From positions 101,574 through 165,573 of the forward strand of contig NZ_LMAU01000006.1 in NCBI RefSeq assembly GCF_001441535.1: a DNA stretch of 64,000 bases, in the 5' to 3' direction. The notes under the pieces were generated by a model, which was not told where the DNA came from, made no database searches, and saw only the letters and a list, made by a program, of their open reading frames with translations. Position numbers and translations under genes: made by a program. Each line of letters starts with the position of its first letter. Within the stretch, counting starts at the first letter, position 1. This document shows, in pieces, positions 1 through 9,261 of this stretch. This DNA is from Tsuneonella troitsensis (lineage in GTDB: Bacteria > Pseudomonadota > Alphaproteobacteria > Sphingomonadales > Sphingomonadaceae).

Positions 1-1479
1 CCCGCGCCGACGACGGAAGGGGCCGCGACCGAACTGAGCACGATCGCGACCGCGCTTTCCAGCCAGTACGGCAAGGGCAAGGGGACGCTGAACGGCAAGG
101 AAATCTCGGGCTCCGACATCGAGGCCGAGATGGGCAACCCCGAACGCACCCCGGCTGAACTCTCCGAAATGTGGGCGAGCTGGCACGACAATGTCGGCGC
201 GCCGATGAAGGATGATTACACGCGCATGGCCGCCATCTCGAACGAGGGCGCCAAGGAACTCGGCTATGCCGACGTCGGTGCGATGTGGCGTTCGGGCTAT
301 GACATGGATCCGGCCGCGTTCACCGCGATGACCGAGCGTCTGTGGGCCGAGACGAAGCCGCTCTACGAATCGCTGCACACTTACGTCCGCTGGAAGCTCA
401 ACGAGAAGCACGGCGATGCGGTGCAGCCCAAGACGGGACCGATCCGTGCCGACCTGCTCGGCAACATGTGGGCGCAGACCTGGGGCAACATCTACCCGCT
501 CGTCGCGCCGGCAGGCTCGGGCGACGTCGGCTACGACATCGGCGACCTGATCGTCGCGAAGAACATGAGCGAGATGGACATGGTCAAGACGGGCGAGGGT
601 TTCTTCTCCTCGCTCGGCTTCGATGAGCTGCCCGAAACCTTCTGGACCCGCAGCCAGTTCGTGAAGCCCGCCGATCGCGAAGTCGTGTGCCATGCGAGCG
701 CGTGGAACATCGACACGATCGACGACGTGCGCATCAAGATGTGCACCAAGCGCAACGCGGAAGACTTCGTGACGGTCCATCACGAACTCGGTCACAACTA
801 CTACCAGCGGGCCTACAACCAGCAGCCCTACACGTTCCTCAACGGTGCGAACGACGGCTTCCATGAGGCGATCGGGGACATGATCGCGCTGTCGATCACG
901 CCCGAATACCTCGTGCAGATCGGAATGCTCGACAAGGCCAAGGTGCCCACCGCCGACAAGGACACTGGCCTGCTCCTGCGCCAGGCGATGGACAAGGTCG
1001 CGTTCCTGCCGTTCGGCCTGCTGGTCGACAAGTGGCGCTGGGGCGTGTTCGACGGAACGATCACACCGGCCACCTACAACCAGGCATGGGTGGACCTGAA
1101 GACGCAGTATCAGGGCGTGACACCGCCCGTAACCCGCCCGGCCGACGCGTTCGATCCGGGCGCCAAGTACCATATCCCGGGCAACACGCCGTACACTCGG
1201 TACTTCCTGGCCGGCATCCTGCAATTCCAGTTCTACAAGGCCGCGTGCGACATATCCGGGTGGAAGGGGCCGCTTCACCGCTGCAGCTTCTACGGCAACA
1301 AGGACGTCGGCATGAAGCTGAACGCCATGCTGGAAATGGGCGCCTCGAAGCCTTGGCCCGACGCGCTCGAAGTGCTCACCGGCACGCGCGAGATCAGCGC
1401 GAAGCCGATGCTCGAATACTTCGCACCGCTGAAGAAGTGGCTCGACGAGCAGAACAAGGGCAAGCCGAAGGGCTGGTGA
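1..1479 (+). CDS. M2 family peptidyl-dipeptidase, 5' end cut by window
   Basis: Zinc metallopeptidase of family M2, related to angiotensin-converting enzyme, which releases dipeptides from the C-terminus of oligopeptides. The frame is open from base 1 with no start, so about 492 C-terminal residues are present; bacterial members usually have 600 or more. The zinc site is visible: HELGH at window codons 261-265 and the third ligand Glu at codon 289 inside FHEAIGD, the spacing expected for M2. Homologues are normally exported, but any signal peptide lies outside the window. The gene ends in TGA and is followed by an inverted repeat (1490-1520) that probably terminates it. The family assignment is secure; the substrate is not known. 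Confidence 0.93.
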   Translation, partial: PAPTTEGAATELSTIATALSSQYGKGKGTLNGKEISGSDIEAEMGNPERTPAELSEMWASWHDNVGAPMKDDYTRMAAISNEGAKELGYADVGAMWRSGYDMDPAAFTAMTERLWAETKPLYESLHTYVRWKLNEKHGDAVQPKTGPIRADLLGNMWAQTWGNIYPLVAPAGSGDVGYDIGDLIVAKNMSEMDMVKTGEGFFSSLGFDELPETFWTRSQFVKPADREVVCHASAWNIDTIDDVRIKMCTKRNAEDFVTVHHELGHNYYQRAYNQQPYTFLNGANDGFHEAIGDMIALSITPEYLVQIGMLDKAKVPTADKDTGLLLRQAMDKVAFLPFGLLVDKWRWGVFDGTITPATYNQAWVDLKTQYQGVTPPVTRPADAFDPGAKYHIPGNTPYTRYFLAGILQFQFYKAACDISGWKGPLHRCSFYGNKDVGMKLNAMLEMGASKPWPDALEVLTGTREISAKPMLEYFAPLKKWLDEQNKGKPKGW

Positions 1480-1489
1480 TCTGATCGGT

Positions 1490-1520
1490 CGTTGCGCGAG
1501 CATATCCCGCCCGCGCAACG
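1490..1520. terminator. Bidirectional terminator-like hairpin
   Basis: Perfect 9-base inverted repeat CGTTGCGCG (1490-1498) / CGCGCAACG (1512-1520) with a 13-base spacer, lying exactly between two convergent stops (1479 on + and 1525 on -). No clear T-run follows, so Rho-independent function is inferred from stem strength and position. Confidence 0.55.
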
Positions 1521-1524
1521 GCCG

Positions 1525-1896
1525 TCAGAAACCTCCCAGGATTGCCAGTTGCGCTTCTCCCAGGCGCCTTCCCAAGGCGAGCGCGGGAAAGGTGAGGCTG
1601 AGCGCGACTATTCCCAGGACGAGCGACGAACCGACGGACGCGACCATTGTGGTCACGCGGCCACTGTCGATGCCGAACATGGTCATGCGCCAGACCATCA
1701 TCAAAGAAACCAGGAATGCGATCGGCGCCCCGACCGCAACTGTCGCGGCCGTGACGAAAAAGCCGAGGCCCGGGCCCCATGCGCTCATCGTGCCCACTGC
1801 GGTGAGCCAGATCAGTCCGATGCCGTAAAAGGCCGCGTAAGGCAGCATTTCGTCGCGCAGCCGAATTGGCCAGGTCGTCGTGTCGTCGAAGTCCAT
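1525..1896 (-). CDS. Small multi-pass membrane protein, unknown function
   Basis: Hypothetical integral membrane protein of about 123 residues. Hydrophobic stretches suggest three or four membrane helices: one around AFYGIGLIWLTAVGT, one or two around FFVTAATVAVGAPIAFLV, and one near the C-terminus around SLVLGIVALSLTF. The frame extends upstream to 1950, but the ATG at 1896 is preferred because AGGAG sits six bases before it (AGGAGCATCGAC-ATG). It converges with the M2 peptidase gene and lies downstream of amn on the same strand with an 81-base gap. I do not recognise a named family. Confidence 0.7.
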   Translation of the reverse strand: MDFDDTTTWPIRLRDEMLPYAAFYGIGLIWLTAVGTMSAWGPGLGFFVTAATVAVGAPIAFLVSLMMVWRMTMFGIDSGRVTTMVASVGSSLVLGIVALSLTFPALALGRRLGEAQLAILGGF

Positions 1897-1977
1897 GTCG
1901 ATGCTCCTGCTAGGAAGCACGATCATGGCGCGCCCTGTGCCGACCGGCATGACGGTCGTCTGAGCATTCGCTGAAAT

Positions 1978-3417
1978 CTAACGGAAAGGCGGCTCGTTGA
2001 AGGCGCGCAGCTTGCGGCTGTGAAGCCGTTCGCCTTCTTCCTTGAGGCGGCGACAGGCGGCGACGCCGATTTGCAGGTGCGCGGCAATCGCCTCTTCGTA
2101 GAACTTGTTCGCCTGGCCCGGCAGCTTGATCTCTCCGTGCAGAGGCTTGTCGCTGACGCACAGCAACGTGCCGTAGGGTACGCGAAAGCGGTATCCCTGG
2201 CCCGCGATCGTCGCGCTTTCCATATCGACGCCGACGGCACGCGACAGCGACATCCGGCGCGCGGAGGTGCTGTACTGGAGCTCCCAGTTGCGATCGTCGG
2301 TCGTCACGACCGTGCCCGTCCGCATCCGCTGCTTGAGGTCGGCCCCTTGTGCCCCCGAAACTTCCTCCGCCGCGCCGTAGAGCGCTTGCTGCACCTCGGC
2401 GATGGCAGGAAGCGGTATTTCCGGCGGCAGGACGGTGTCGAGCACGTGATCGTCGCGCAGGTAGGCGTGGGCGAGAACGTAGTCGCCGATCTTCTGGCTG
2501 GGGCGCAGGCCGCCGCAGTGGCCGATCATCAGCCATGCCTCGGGCCGCAGGACTGCCAGGTGATCGGTGATCGTCTTGGCGTTCGACGGGCCGACGCCGA
2601 TGTTGACGAGGGTGATGCCGCCGCGGCCCTCGCCGATTAGGTGATAGGCGGGCATCTGGTGCCGCCGCCACGCCGTATCGCTCAATTGCATCCGTGCGTT
2701 CGCCATTCGCTCGGTCACGAACAGGCCGCCCGCGCCAGCCAGCGCGGTATAGCCGTTCGACCCGAGTTGCTCGGCCGCCCAGTCAACGAATTCATCGACA
2801 TAGCGGTGATAGTTCGTGAACAGGATGAAGCGCTGGAAATGCTCGGTGCTGGTGCCCGTATAGTGCGCCAGCCGCGCCAGGCTGAAATCGGTGCGCAGTC
2901 CGTCGAACAGCGATAGCGGAATCGTATCGTCGGGTCCGCCAAGCTCGATCCCGTCGGCCAGTTCGTCGCCGATCAGCGCCAGCTCGGTCGCCGGGAAGTG
3001 GCGGGCGAGCACCTGCGGCTCGATCCCGGCGAGGATCGACCCCGCCTCGCCATCGAGCACATAGGGAAATGGGATTTCCTGCCGCGAGGCGCGGACCGTC
3101 ACTTCGACCGGATAGTCGGCGGCGATCAGTTCGAGCTGCTCGGCAAGGTAATCGGCGAACAGGCGCGGGCGGGTGACCGTGGTGGCATAAGTGCCCGGCG
3201 CGTTCAGGCGGCCATAGGCCAGGCCGCGGGTGCTCGACGGCGGCTCGCCGTGATAGCGGATCACGAGTTCGGGATAGGCATAGCTCCCGTCGAGCCGCTT
3301 GGCTGCGTCGGGCAGGGTTCCCTCGCGGGCAAACGCCAGAATGTCCGCGCGCAGGGTTTCCACCGCGCGGTCGTGAATTTCCGCCAGTTGGGCGATGACA
3401 GTCTCAACCGATTCCAT
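1978..3417 (-). CDS. amn: AMP nucleosidase
   Basis: Hydrolyses AMP to adenine and ribose 5-phosphate in the cytoplasm, part of purine salvage and adenylate balance. About 479 residues from the ATG at 3417, close to E. coli Amn (484). An N-terminal Amn-specific domain (ELVIRYHGEPPSSTRGLAYG) precedes a nucleoside-phosphorylase-like catalytic domain carrying VNIGVGPSNAKTITDHL, MIGHCGGLR and VDMESATIAGQGYRF, all typical of the family. The frame is open to 3501, but that start would overlap the divergent dedA start at 3496; the ATG at 3417 gives the expected family N-terminus (MESVETV). The intergenic space to dedA then holds the divergent promoters. Confidence 0.95.
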   Translation of the reverse strand: MESVETVIAQLAEIHDRAVETLRADILAFAREGTLPDAAKRLDGSYAYPELVIRYHGEPPSSTRGLAYGRLNAPGTYATTVTRPRLFADYLAEQLELIAADYPVEVTVRASRQEIPFPYVLDGEAGSILAGIEPQVLARHFPATELALIGDELADGIELGGPDDTIPLSLFDGLRTDFSLARLAHYTGTSTEHFQRFILFTNYHRYVDEFVDWAAEQLGSNGYTALAGAGGLFVTERMANARMQLSDTAWRRHQMPAYHLIGEGRGGITLVNIGVGPSNAKTITDHLAVLRPEAWLMIGHCGGLRPSQKIGDYVLAHAYLRDDHVLDTVLPPEIPLPAIAEVQQALYGAAEEVSGAQGADLKQRMRTGTVVTTDDRNWELQYSTSARRMSLSRAVGVDMESATIAGQGYRFRVPYGTLLCVSDKPLHGEIKLPGQANKFYEEAIAAHLQIGVAACRRLKEEGERLHSRKLRAFNEPPFR

Positions 3418-3495
3418 CGACGGCGGATAGCGCGGCGTTTGCGACAAGGCAAAGGCACTTGCGAACCCTTTGCGGCCTTCCGACGTTAGGGACCT

Positions 3496-4116
3496 ATGCA
3501 CGATTTCATCATCGAAGCGATCGCGCGGGGCGGCTACCTTGGCATCTTCGTGCTGATGGCTCTGGAGAACATCTTCCCGCCGGTTCCCAGCGAAGTCATC
3601 ATGGGCGTGGGCGGCCTCCTGATCGCGCGCGGCGAAATGACGTTCTGGCCGCTACTGATCGCAGGCACGCTGGGCACGGTTGCAGGCAACTATGCCTGGT
3701 ACTGGATCGGCGACAAGTGGGGCTACGAGCGAACCCGTCCGTTCATCGACCGCTGGGGACGGTGGCTGACCATCGACTGGGAGCACATGGAAGCGGCGAC
3801 GCGCTTCTTCCAGCGTCACGGACAGTGGGTGGTGTTCTTCCTGCGTTTCTCGCCATTCCTGCGGACCATGATCTCGCTGCCGGCAGGCCTGGCGCACATG
3901 CCGGTGGGTCGCTTCCTGCTATTCACCGCAGCCGGATCGGCCATCTGGAACGTGCTGCTCATCCTCGGCGGCAAGGCGCTGGCCGCGTGGCTTGCCGATT
4001 ACGAGGGCATGATGGGCTGGATCATCGCTGGTCTCGTCGTGATGGCGGTGGGCGCCTACATCTGGCGAGTCGCGACCTGGAAACCGCGTCACATGCGGAC
4101 GCCCTCGACAGACTAA
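3496..4116 (+). CDS. DedA family (SNARE-associated) membrane protein
   Basis: Integral inner-membrane protein of 206 residues in the DedA/Tvp38 family. Members support envelope homeostasis, and several act as flippases for undecaprenyl phosphate or phospholipids. The diagnostic core is visible: LENIFPPVPSEVIMG near the N-terminus, and RFSPFLRTMISLPAG in the middle with the family's conserved Arg and Gly-Pro turns. The C-terminus has a hydrophobic helix (IIAGLVVMAVGAYIW). The start ATG follows an AGGGA-like site. Its last four bases overlap the convergent xerC stop. The exact lipid substrate cannot be told from sequence. Confidence 0.92.
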   Translation: MHDFIIEAIARGGYLGIFVLMALENIFPPVPSEVIMGVGGLLIARGEMTFWPLLIAGTLGTVAGNYAWYWIGDKWGYERTRPFIDRWGRWLTIDWEHMEAATRFFQRHGQWVVFFLRFSPFLRTMISLPAGLAHMPVGRFLLFTAAGSAIWNVLLILGGKALAAWLADYEGMMGWIIAGLVVMAVGAYIWRVATWKPRHMRTPSTD

Positions 4117-5003
4117 TCCGAGCGGGGGTGGGCCTTGCGATAAGTATCGAGCATCGTCGCCGCATCAACGCGGGTATAGATCTGGGTGGAACCCAGGCTC
4201 GCGTGGCCGAGCAGTTCCTGGAGGCTCCTGAGATCGGCCCCCGCACTCAGCAGATGCGTCGCGAAGCTGTGTCGCAAGGCGTGCGGCGTCGCCGTGGCGG
4301 GCAAGCCAAGGATCACGCGCGCACGCGCCATCGCCTTCTGCACCATCCCCTGACCAAGCGACCTGCCCTTGGCGCCGCGAAAGATCGACTCGGCGCCGTC
4401 GATCGGCCAGGGACACTTCGCCACGTAGTCCGCCACCGCCGCGCGCACGAGGGGCAGCAGCGGCACCACGCGCTGCTTGCCGCCTTTGCCGGTCACCATC
4501 AGGGTCTCCCCTAGCGGCAAGTCCCGGCCAGTCAGCGACAGCGCCTCGGCGATGCGCAGGCCCGCGCCGTACATCAGCAACAGCACCGCCCGATCGCGGG
4601 CTCCGATCCAGTCCTCCGCCGCGCTACCCGCTACAAGGTCGGCCAGGTTCACCGCTTCGTCCGGTGTGACAGGGCGGGGTAGGCCTTTCTTGAGCCTCGG
4701 ACCCCGCAATCGCGGCGCGATGGCGTCGTCGCCGACCTGCGCGCGGGCGAAAGCGACGAAGCCCTTGAGGGCGGAAAGCTCGCGCGCTGCCGAAGCGTTG
4801 GCGATCCCCTCGGCGCGGCGCAGCGCAAGCTGGCGGCGGAGCGCGAGACCGTCGAGCGCAGCGACCTCGCTCCACTCCTCCAGCCCGCCAGCATCCAGAA
4901 AGCGACCAGCGGCGGCTACGTAGGCGCGCACGGTATGAGGCGACCTGCGACGCCCGTCGCGCAGATGATCGCCCCACACGGCCAGGAGGTCGGACCGGCT
5001 CAC
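4113..5003 (-). CDS. xerC: Tyrosine recombinase XerC
   Basis: Site-specific tyrosine recombinase that, with XerD, resolves chromosome dimers at dif during division. 296 residues with an N-terminal SAM-like core-binding domain (about 1-95) and a C-terminal catalytic domain. All catalytic residues are visible: Arg150 (GAGLRIAEAL), Lys173 (TGKGGKQRVVPL), His241 and Arg244 (HALRH), His267 (LLGHASLGST) and nucleophile Tyr276 (IYTRVD). The gene slightly overlaps hemW (its start at 5003 lies upstream of the hemW stop at 5000), so the two are probably co-transcribed. XerC rather than XerD is inferred from similarity of the N-terminal region and length; an integrase role is unlikely given the housekeeping context. 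Confidence 0.9.
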   Translation of the reverse strand: MSRSDLLAVWGDHLRDGRRRSPHTVRAYVAAAGRFLDAGGLEEWSEVAALDGLALRRQLALRRAEGIANASAARELSALKGFVAFARAQVGDDAIAPRLRGPRLKKGLPRPVTPDEAVNLADLVAGSAAEDWIGARDRAVLLLMYGAGLRIAEALSLTGRDLPLGETLMVTGKGGKQRVVPLLPLVRAAVADYVAKCPWPIDGAESIFRGAKGRSLGQGMVQKAMARARVILGLPATATPHALRHSFATHLLSAGADLRSLQELLGHASLGSTQIYTRVDAATMLDTYRKAHPRSD

Positions 5004-6151
5004 GCCTCGACCAACGCCGCCGGGACGAGTTCCCCAAGTAGGGCATCGAGTAGCGGCATTCCGGCAGGCGATACAATCAGGCGGTTGCCGCTCGCCGCGA
5101 CCAATCCAAGAGAATTGTAAAGCGCCAGCCGCTCTGCAACGACAAGGTCGGGAATGGGAACGCCGAACCGCGCGGATATGTCCGCAAGGTCGACACCCTC
5201 GGTAAGGCGAAGGCCCATGAGCAGCGCTTCGGAGGCTTGCTCGCGATGATCCAACACCCGCTCCTCGGCGATACCGTGGCTCTGCTCCGTCACGGCGGCG
5301 AGCCAGTTCTCCGGCTTCTTGTGCCGCACGGTCGCCGCGCCGCCGCGCCGTCCGTGCGCTCCCGGACCGATGCCCGCATAGTCCCGATATCGCCAGTAAG
5401 TCAGGTTGTGGCGGCTTTCCTGCCCGGGCCTAGCGTGGTTCGACACCTCGTAGGCCGGCAGACCAGCCGCGCCGGTCATCGCGGCGGTCATCGCGAAAAG
5501 GTCGGCAGCCGGATCGTCGTCTAGCGGCGTGAACGCCCCCAATCGCACATCGGTGGCAAAGCGCGTCCCCGGTTCGATGGTGAGCTGGTACAGCGAGAGG
5601 TGATCGGTCCCCAGCGCAAGCGCACTGGTCAACTCGGCACGCCAGTCGTCTTCGGTCTGGCCGGGTCGAGCATAGATGAAATCGGCGTTGACCCGCTTGA
5701 AGACCCTTTGAGCGGTGTCGAGCGCCTTTAACCCTTCTTCGACTCCGTGCAGTCGCCCGAGAAAATGCAGCGCTTCGTCGTCGAGCGACTGTAGTCCCAG
5801 CGAAACGCGGTTCACCCCGGCTGCGGCGAGACCGGCAAACGCTGCGGCCTCGACTGAGGACGGATTGGCCTCGAGCGTGATCTCGATTCCGGGTGCGAAG
5901 CCCCACAGACGCTCCGCCTCGGCCAGCAGCGCCGCGACGAGGGCGGGGGACATCAAGCTAGGTGTCCCACCCCCGAAGAAGATCGATTCGAGCGGCTCTC
6001 CGCCTGCCAGCGCCGCCTCGTGGCGCATGTCGGCGATGAGCGCCGCCTGCCAGGCGTCCACCTCCACGCCGTCCCGGACATGGCTGTTGAAGTCGCAATA
6101 GGGGCACTTCTTCAGGCAGAACGGCCAGTGGGTGTAGAGCGCGCGGGTCAT
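5000..6151 (-). CDS. hemW: Radical SAM heme chaperone HemW
   Basis: HemW, the radical-SAM protein formerly annotated as an oxygen-independent coproporphyrinogen III oxidase. It binds heme and a 4Fe-4S cluster and is thought to hand heme to respiratory proteins. 383 residues; the cluster motif CxxxCxxC is at Cys12, Cys16 and Cys19 (FCLKKCPYCDFN), and the HemW C-terminal domain carries LLMGLRLTEGVDL. The genuine HemN motif with a fourth nearby Cys is absent, which supports HemW. It starts only a few bases from the divergent CAP gene and overlaps xerC by four bases. Confidence 0.93.
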   Translation of the reverse strand: MTRALYTHWPFCLKKCPYCDFNSHVRDGVEVDAWQAALIADMRHEAALAGGEPLESIFFGGGTPSLMSPALVAALLAEAERLWGFAPGIEITLEANPSSVEAAAFAGLAAAGVNRVSLGLQSLDDEALHFLGRLHGVEEGLKALDTAQRVFKRVNADFIYARPGQTEDDWRAELTSALALGTDHLSLYQLTIEPGTRFATDVRLGAFTPLDDDPAADLFAMTAAMTGAAGLPAYEVSNHARPGQESRHNLTYWRYRDYAGIGPGAHGRRGGAATVRHKKPENWLAAVTEQSHGIAEERVLDHREQASEALLMGLRLTEGVDLADISARFGVPIPDLVVAERLALYNSLGLVAASGNRLIVSPAGMPLLDALLGELVPAALVEA

Positions 6152-6204
6152 TTACCTTGATCGATACAGAATCGGTTAAGCGGGTTGGCTATACCCCAAA
6201 GCCC

Positions 6205-6735
6205 ATGAGGATGGGTTCTTTCGTCGCGCCTGCCATCGGCGCGCTCGCAATGCTCGGGGCGACGTTCGCGGTCCTGCCCGTGGAGGCGCAGGCGCGCAAC
6301 GACTTCGCGCATCGCCTTCTCGAAGCACATAACACCGAACGCGGCCGCGCGGGTCTGCCGCGCCTGTCGTGGTCCAGTCGCTTGGCGCAGGACGCCCACG
6401 AATGGGCCGAGCACCTGTCAAGCAAGGGTTCGCTGGAGCACGCCGACACCGAGCGGCGCCGAAACATGGGCGAGAACCTCTGGATGGGTTCGGCCGGTTA
6501 CTTCAGCGCCGAGGAGATGATCGGAGGTTTCCTCTCCGAAAGGACCAAGTTCCGCCCCGGCACGTTTCCGCAGGTCAGCCGGACAGGCAACTGGGCCGAT
6601 GTCGCCCATTACACCCAGATCATCTGGCCGCGTACGACCGAAGTCGGCTGCGCGGTCGCCAAGGGCGCGATCAATGACTTTCTCGTCTGCCGCTACAACC
6701 CGCCTGGAAACACGTTCGGCGAAAAAGTCGGCTGA
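6205..6735 (+). CDS. Secreted CAP (SCP/PR1) domain protein
   Basis: About 176 residues. An N-terminal signal peptide (MRMGSFVAPAIGALAML..., probable cleavage after VEAQA) is followed by a CAP/SCP domain: HNTERGRAGLPRLSW, AQDAHEWAEHL, MGENLW, HYTQIIWPRTTEVGC and VCRYNPPGN are all hallmark segments, including the His and Glu residues of the CAP cavity. Bacterial CAP proteins are extracytoplasmic and of largely unknown function. The frame is open from 6157, but the ATG at 6205 gives a standard signal peptide; 6211 is an alternative. It is divergent from hemW and its stop abuts that of rdgB. Confidence 0.88.
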   Translation: MRMGSFVAPAIGALAMLGATFAVLPVEAQARNDFAHRLLEAHNTERGRAGLPRLSWSSRLAQDAHEWAEHLSSKGSLEHADTERRRNMGENLWMGSAGYFSAEEMIGGFLSERTKFRPGTFPQVSRTGNWADVAHYTQIIWPRTTEVGCAVAKGAINDFLVCRYNPPGNTFGEKVG

Positions 6736-7377
6736 TCAGCCGAATTGCTCGGCTACCAGCTTGGCAAAAGCATCGGCGCGGTGGCTGATGCGGTGTTTTT
6801 CCTGCGGCTCGAGTTCGGCGAACGTCATGTCGCGTCCGCCGATGATATCCGGAGCAGGAACGAACACCGGATCGTATCCGAAGCCCAGCGTGCCGCGGGG
6901 GGGCCAGGTGAGGGAGCCGTCGACCCGGCCTTCATAGACCGCCGTCTCCCCATCCGGCCACGCGATCGCGAGCACGCAAGAGAACCATGCGGCTCGCGCG
7001 GCGTCCGGTCCCTTGGCCTGGAGCATCCCCTCGACCTTACCCATCGCCATGTACCAGTCGCGGCCGGGATCGCCCTCGAACCACTGCCGCTCGGCCCAGT
7101 CGGCGGTATAGACCCCCGGCCTGCCGTCGAGCGCAGCGACCGACAGGCCGCTGTCGTCCGCGAGCGCGGCGAGACCCGAGGCCTCGGCGGCGGCGCGTGC
7201 CTTGAGCAGGGCGTTTTGCACGAACGTGGTGCCGGTTTCCTTCGGCTCGGGCAGGCCGAGCGATCCCGCACTGATGCACTTCACGCCATACGGTTCCAGC
7301 AGCGCGCCGATCTCTTTCAGCTTGCCCGCATTGTGCGTGGCGATCACCAGCGTGCCCGAACCGATCCGGCGCGTCAT
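6736..7377 (-). CDS. rdgB: dITP/XTP pyrophosphatase (RdgB/HAM1)
   Basis: House-cleaning NTPase that hydrolyses non-canonical purine nucleotides (dITP, XTP) to monophosphates, keeping deaminated bases out of DNA and RNA. 213 residues from the ATG at 7377. Family signatures are present: [10 protein letters not shown] near the N-terminus (nucleotide binding), [17 protein letters not shown] in the middle, and [10 protein letters not shown] followed by [17 protein letters not shown] toward the C-terminus. The start overlaps the rph stop by ATGA, the usual rph-rdgB operon arrangement. A longer frame to 7419 would run into rph and is not used. Confidence 0.96.
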   Translation of the reverse strand: MTRRIGSGTLVIATHNAGKLKEIGALLEPYGVKCISAGSLGLPEPKETGTTFVQNALLKARAAAEASGLAALADDSGLSVAALDGRPGVYTADWAERQWFEGDPGRDWYMAMGKVEGMLQAKGPDAARAAWFSCVLAIAWPDGETAVYEGRVDGSLTWPPRGTLGFGYDPVFVPAPDIIGGRDMTFAELEPQEKHRISHRADAFAKLVAEQFG

Positions 7378-8090
7378 GTGCGGGTCGCCTCCTCCTGAGC
7401 GCGGAAGACCTGGCCACAACCGATCTGGGCAAGGCGGAGCAGGCGCAGCAGGCCTTCTTCGTCATAGGTCGCGCCTTCGGCGGTCGCCTGGACCTCGGCA
7501 ATCCGGCCGCCTTCGATCAGTACGAAGTTGGCATCGGCATCGGCGCCCGAATCTTCGATATAGTCGAGATCGAGGACCGGGGTGCCGCCCACGATGCCGC
7601 AGCTGATCGCGGCCACTTTCGCCCCGATCGGATCGGCGGTCACCGCACCCGATGCCATCAGCTTGTCGACCGCCAGCCGCAATGCCACCCATGCTCCGCT
7701 GATCGCCGCCGTCCGCGTGCCGCCGTCGGCCTGGATCACGTCGCAGTCGAGCACGATCTGCCGCTCGCCGAGCTTCTTGAGGTCGACCACCGCGCGCAAG
7801 CTGCGTCCGATCAGTCGCTGGATTTCCTGCGTGCGCCCGCTCTGCTTGCCCTTCGCCGCCTCCCGCTGGCCGCGGGTGTGTGTAGCGCGCGGCAGCATCG
7901 AATACTCGGCGGTTACCCAGCCCTCGCCTTTGCCGCGCAACCACGGCGGAATCCGCTCTTCGACGCTCGCGGTAACGAGCACGCGGGTATCGCCAAAGCC
8001 CACGAGGCAGGAGCCCTCGGCGTGCTTGGTGAACCCGGTCTCGATCGAAATGGCGCGCATCTCGTCGGGCGCGCGGCCGGAAGGTCGCAT
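7374..8090 (-). CDS. rph: Ribonuclease PH
   Basis: Phosphorolytic 3'-5' exoribonuclease that trims the 3' ends of tRNA precursors and other RNAs using phosphate. 238 residues, the usual length. The N-terminal [12 protein letters not shown], the [15 protein letters not shown] segment and the [15 protein letters not shown] phosphate-binding region are typical of RNase PH, as is the C-terminal [11 protein letters not shown]. First gene of an rph-rdgB operon, divergent from hrcA; the 80-base gap to hrcA holds the promoters. Confidence 0.97.
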   Translation of the reverse strand: MRPSGRAPDEMRAISIETGFTKHAEGSCLVGFGDTRVLVTASVEERIPPWLRGKGEGWVTAEYSMLPRATHTRGQREAAKGKQSGRTQEIQRLIGRSLRAVVDLKKLGERQIVLDCDVIQADGGTRTAAISGAWVALRLAVDKLMASGAVTADPIGAKVAAISCGIVGGTPVLDLDYIEDSGADADANFVLIEGGRIAEVQATAEGATYDEEGLLRLLRLAQIGCGQVFRAQEEATRT

Positions 8091-8170
8091 GGTGTTTCCT
8101 TTGTGAGTCGAATTGCCCGTTAGGCTCTTGCCCCTTGCCGCCGCAAGGGCGGGCTCTAGATTGCGGCGAG

Positions 8171-9247
8171 ATGTCTGCTCCGCCTGTCACCGAATTGAAC
8201 ACCCGCGCCCGGGATATCTTCCGGCTGGTGGTGGAGGGCTACCTTACGAATGGACAACCGGTCGGATCGAAGACTTTGGCCGGGCCGAAGAGCGAAGGCG
8301 GCGGCGGATTGAACCTGTCGCCGGCCTCGATCCGGTCGGTCCTCGCGGAACTCGAAGGTCTCGGTCTGCTTGCCGCGCCGCACACCAGCGCCGGGCGCAT
8401 GCCCACCGAAACGGGGCTGCGCCTGTTCGTGGACGGTATGATGCAGGTGGCCGAGCCGTCGGCGGAAGAGCGTCGGGCGATCGAGGACCGGCTGTCGGCG
8501 CGCGGACCGATCGAAGCGGCGCTCGAGGCGACGAGTGCGCTGCTGTCCGACATTTCGGGCGCGGCCGGGATGGTCATGGTCCCGCGCCGCGAACCGCGGC
8601 TGGCGCAGCTCACGCTGGTCCCGCTCGCGCCTACGCGCGCGCTGGCGGTGCTGGTTGGCGAGGACGGCGGGGTCGAGAACCGCGTGATCGATCTCGACGA
8701 ACCCGCCAGCGCCTCCGCGCTCGAGCAGGCGGGCAACTATATCACCGCGCGGCTTGCCGGGCGTAGTTTGGCGGAGGCGGCGGCGGCGATGCGGGCCGAG
8801 CTGTCCGACGGTCGATCGCAGCTCGATGCCGTGAGCCGCGACCTCGTGGAACGCGGCCTGGCGGTGTGGAGCGAGGACGCTGCGCGACGCCCGGTCCTCA
8901 TCGTGCGCGGCGCGGCCAATCTGCTCGACGAAACCGCGTTGGGCGATATCGAGCGGGTGCGCCAGCTTCTCGACGACCTTGAAAAAAAGCAGGCGGTGGC
9001 CGAACTCCTCGAATCGGCGCGCACGGCGGAGGCGACCCGCATTTTCATCGGCAGCGAGAACCGGCTGTTCGCCTTGTCCGGCTCGTCTGTCATCGCTTCG
9101 CCCTACCGCGATCGCGAGGGCAGGGTGGTCGGCGTGGTGGGGGTGATCGGCCCGACTCGGTTGAATTATGCGCGCGTGGTCCCCATGGTGGATTTCACGG
9201 CTCAAACCCTCAGTAAGATGAGGGCCTTGGGCAAAATCATCGGATAG
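8171..9247 (+). CDS. hrcA: Heat-inducible transcription repressor HrcA
   Basis: Repressor of chaperone genes that binds CIRCE operators and is folded with help from GroEL. 358 residues from the ATG at 8171 (GAG just before it; the frame itself is open from 8135). The N-terminal winged helix shows [26 protein letters not shown] and [16 protein letters not shown]; the C-terminal part holds the HrcA domain ending [20 protein letters not shown]. It is followed after 14 bases by grpE, so the pair is an operon. I could not see a CIRCE inverted repeat in its own upstream region or before dnaK; targets are probably elsewhere, such as groESL. Confidence 0.95.
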   Translation: MSAPPVTELNTRARDIFRLVVEGYLTNGQPVGSKTLAGPKSEGGGGLNLSPASIRSVLAELEGLGLLAAPHTSAGRMPTETGLRLFVDGMMQVAEPSAEERRAIEDRLSARGPIEAALEATSALLSDISGAAGMVMVPRREPRLAQLTLVPLAPTRALAVLVGEDGGVENRVIDLDEPASASALEQAGNYITARLAGRSLAEAAAAMRAELSDGRSQLDAVSRDLVERGLAVWSEDAARRPVLIVRGAANLLDETALGDIERVRQLLDDLEKKQAVAELLESARTAEATRIFIGSENRLFALSGSSVIASPYRDREGRVVGVVGVIGPTRLNYARVVPMVDFTAQTLSKMRALGKIIG

Positions 9248-9261
9248 CGACGACACAAACA

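Noticed and set aside
8091..8170. CIRCE operator before hrcA
   Set aside because: Only a short CTTGC/GCAAG hairpin is visible; it does not match TTAGCACTC-N9-GAGTGCTAA.
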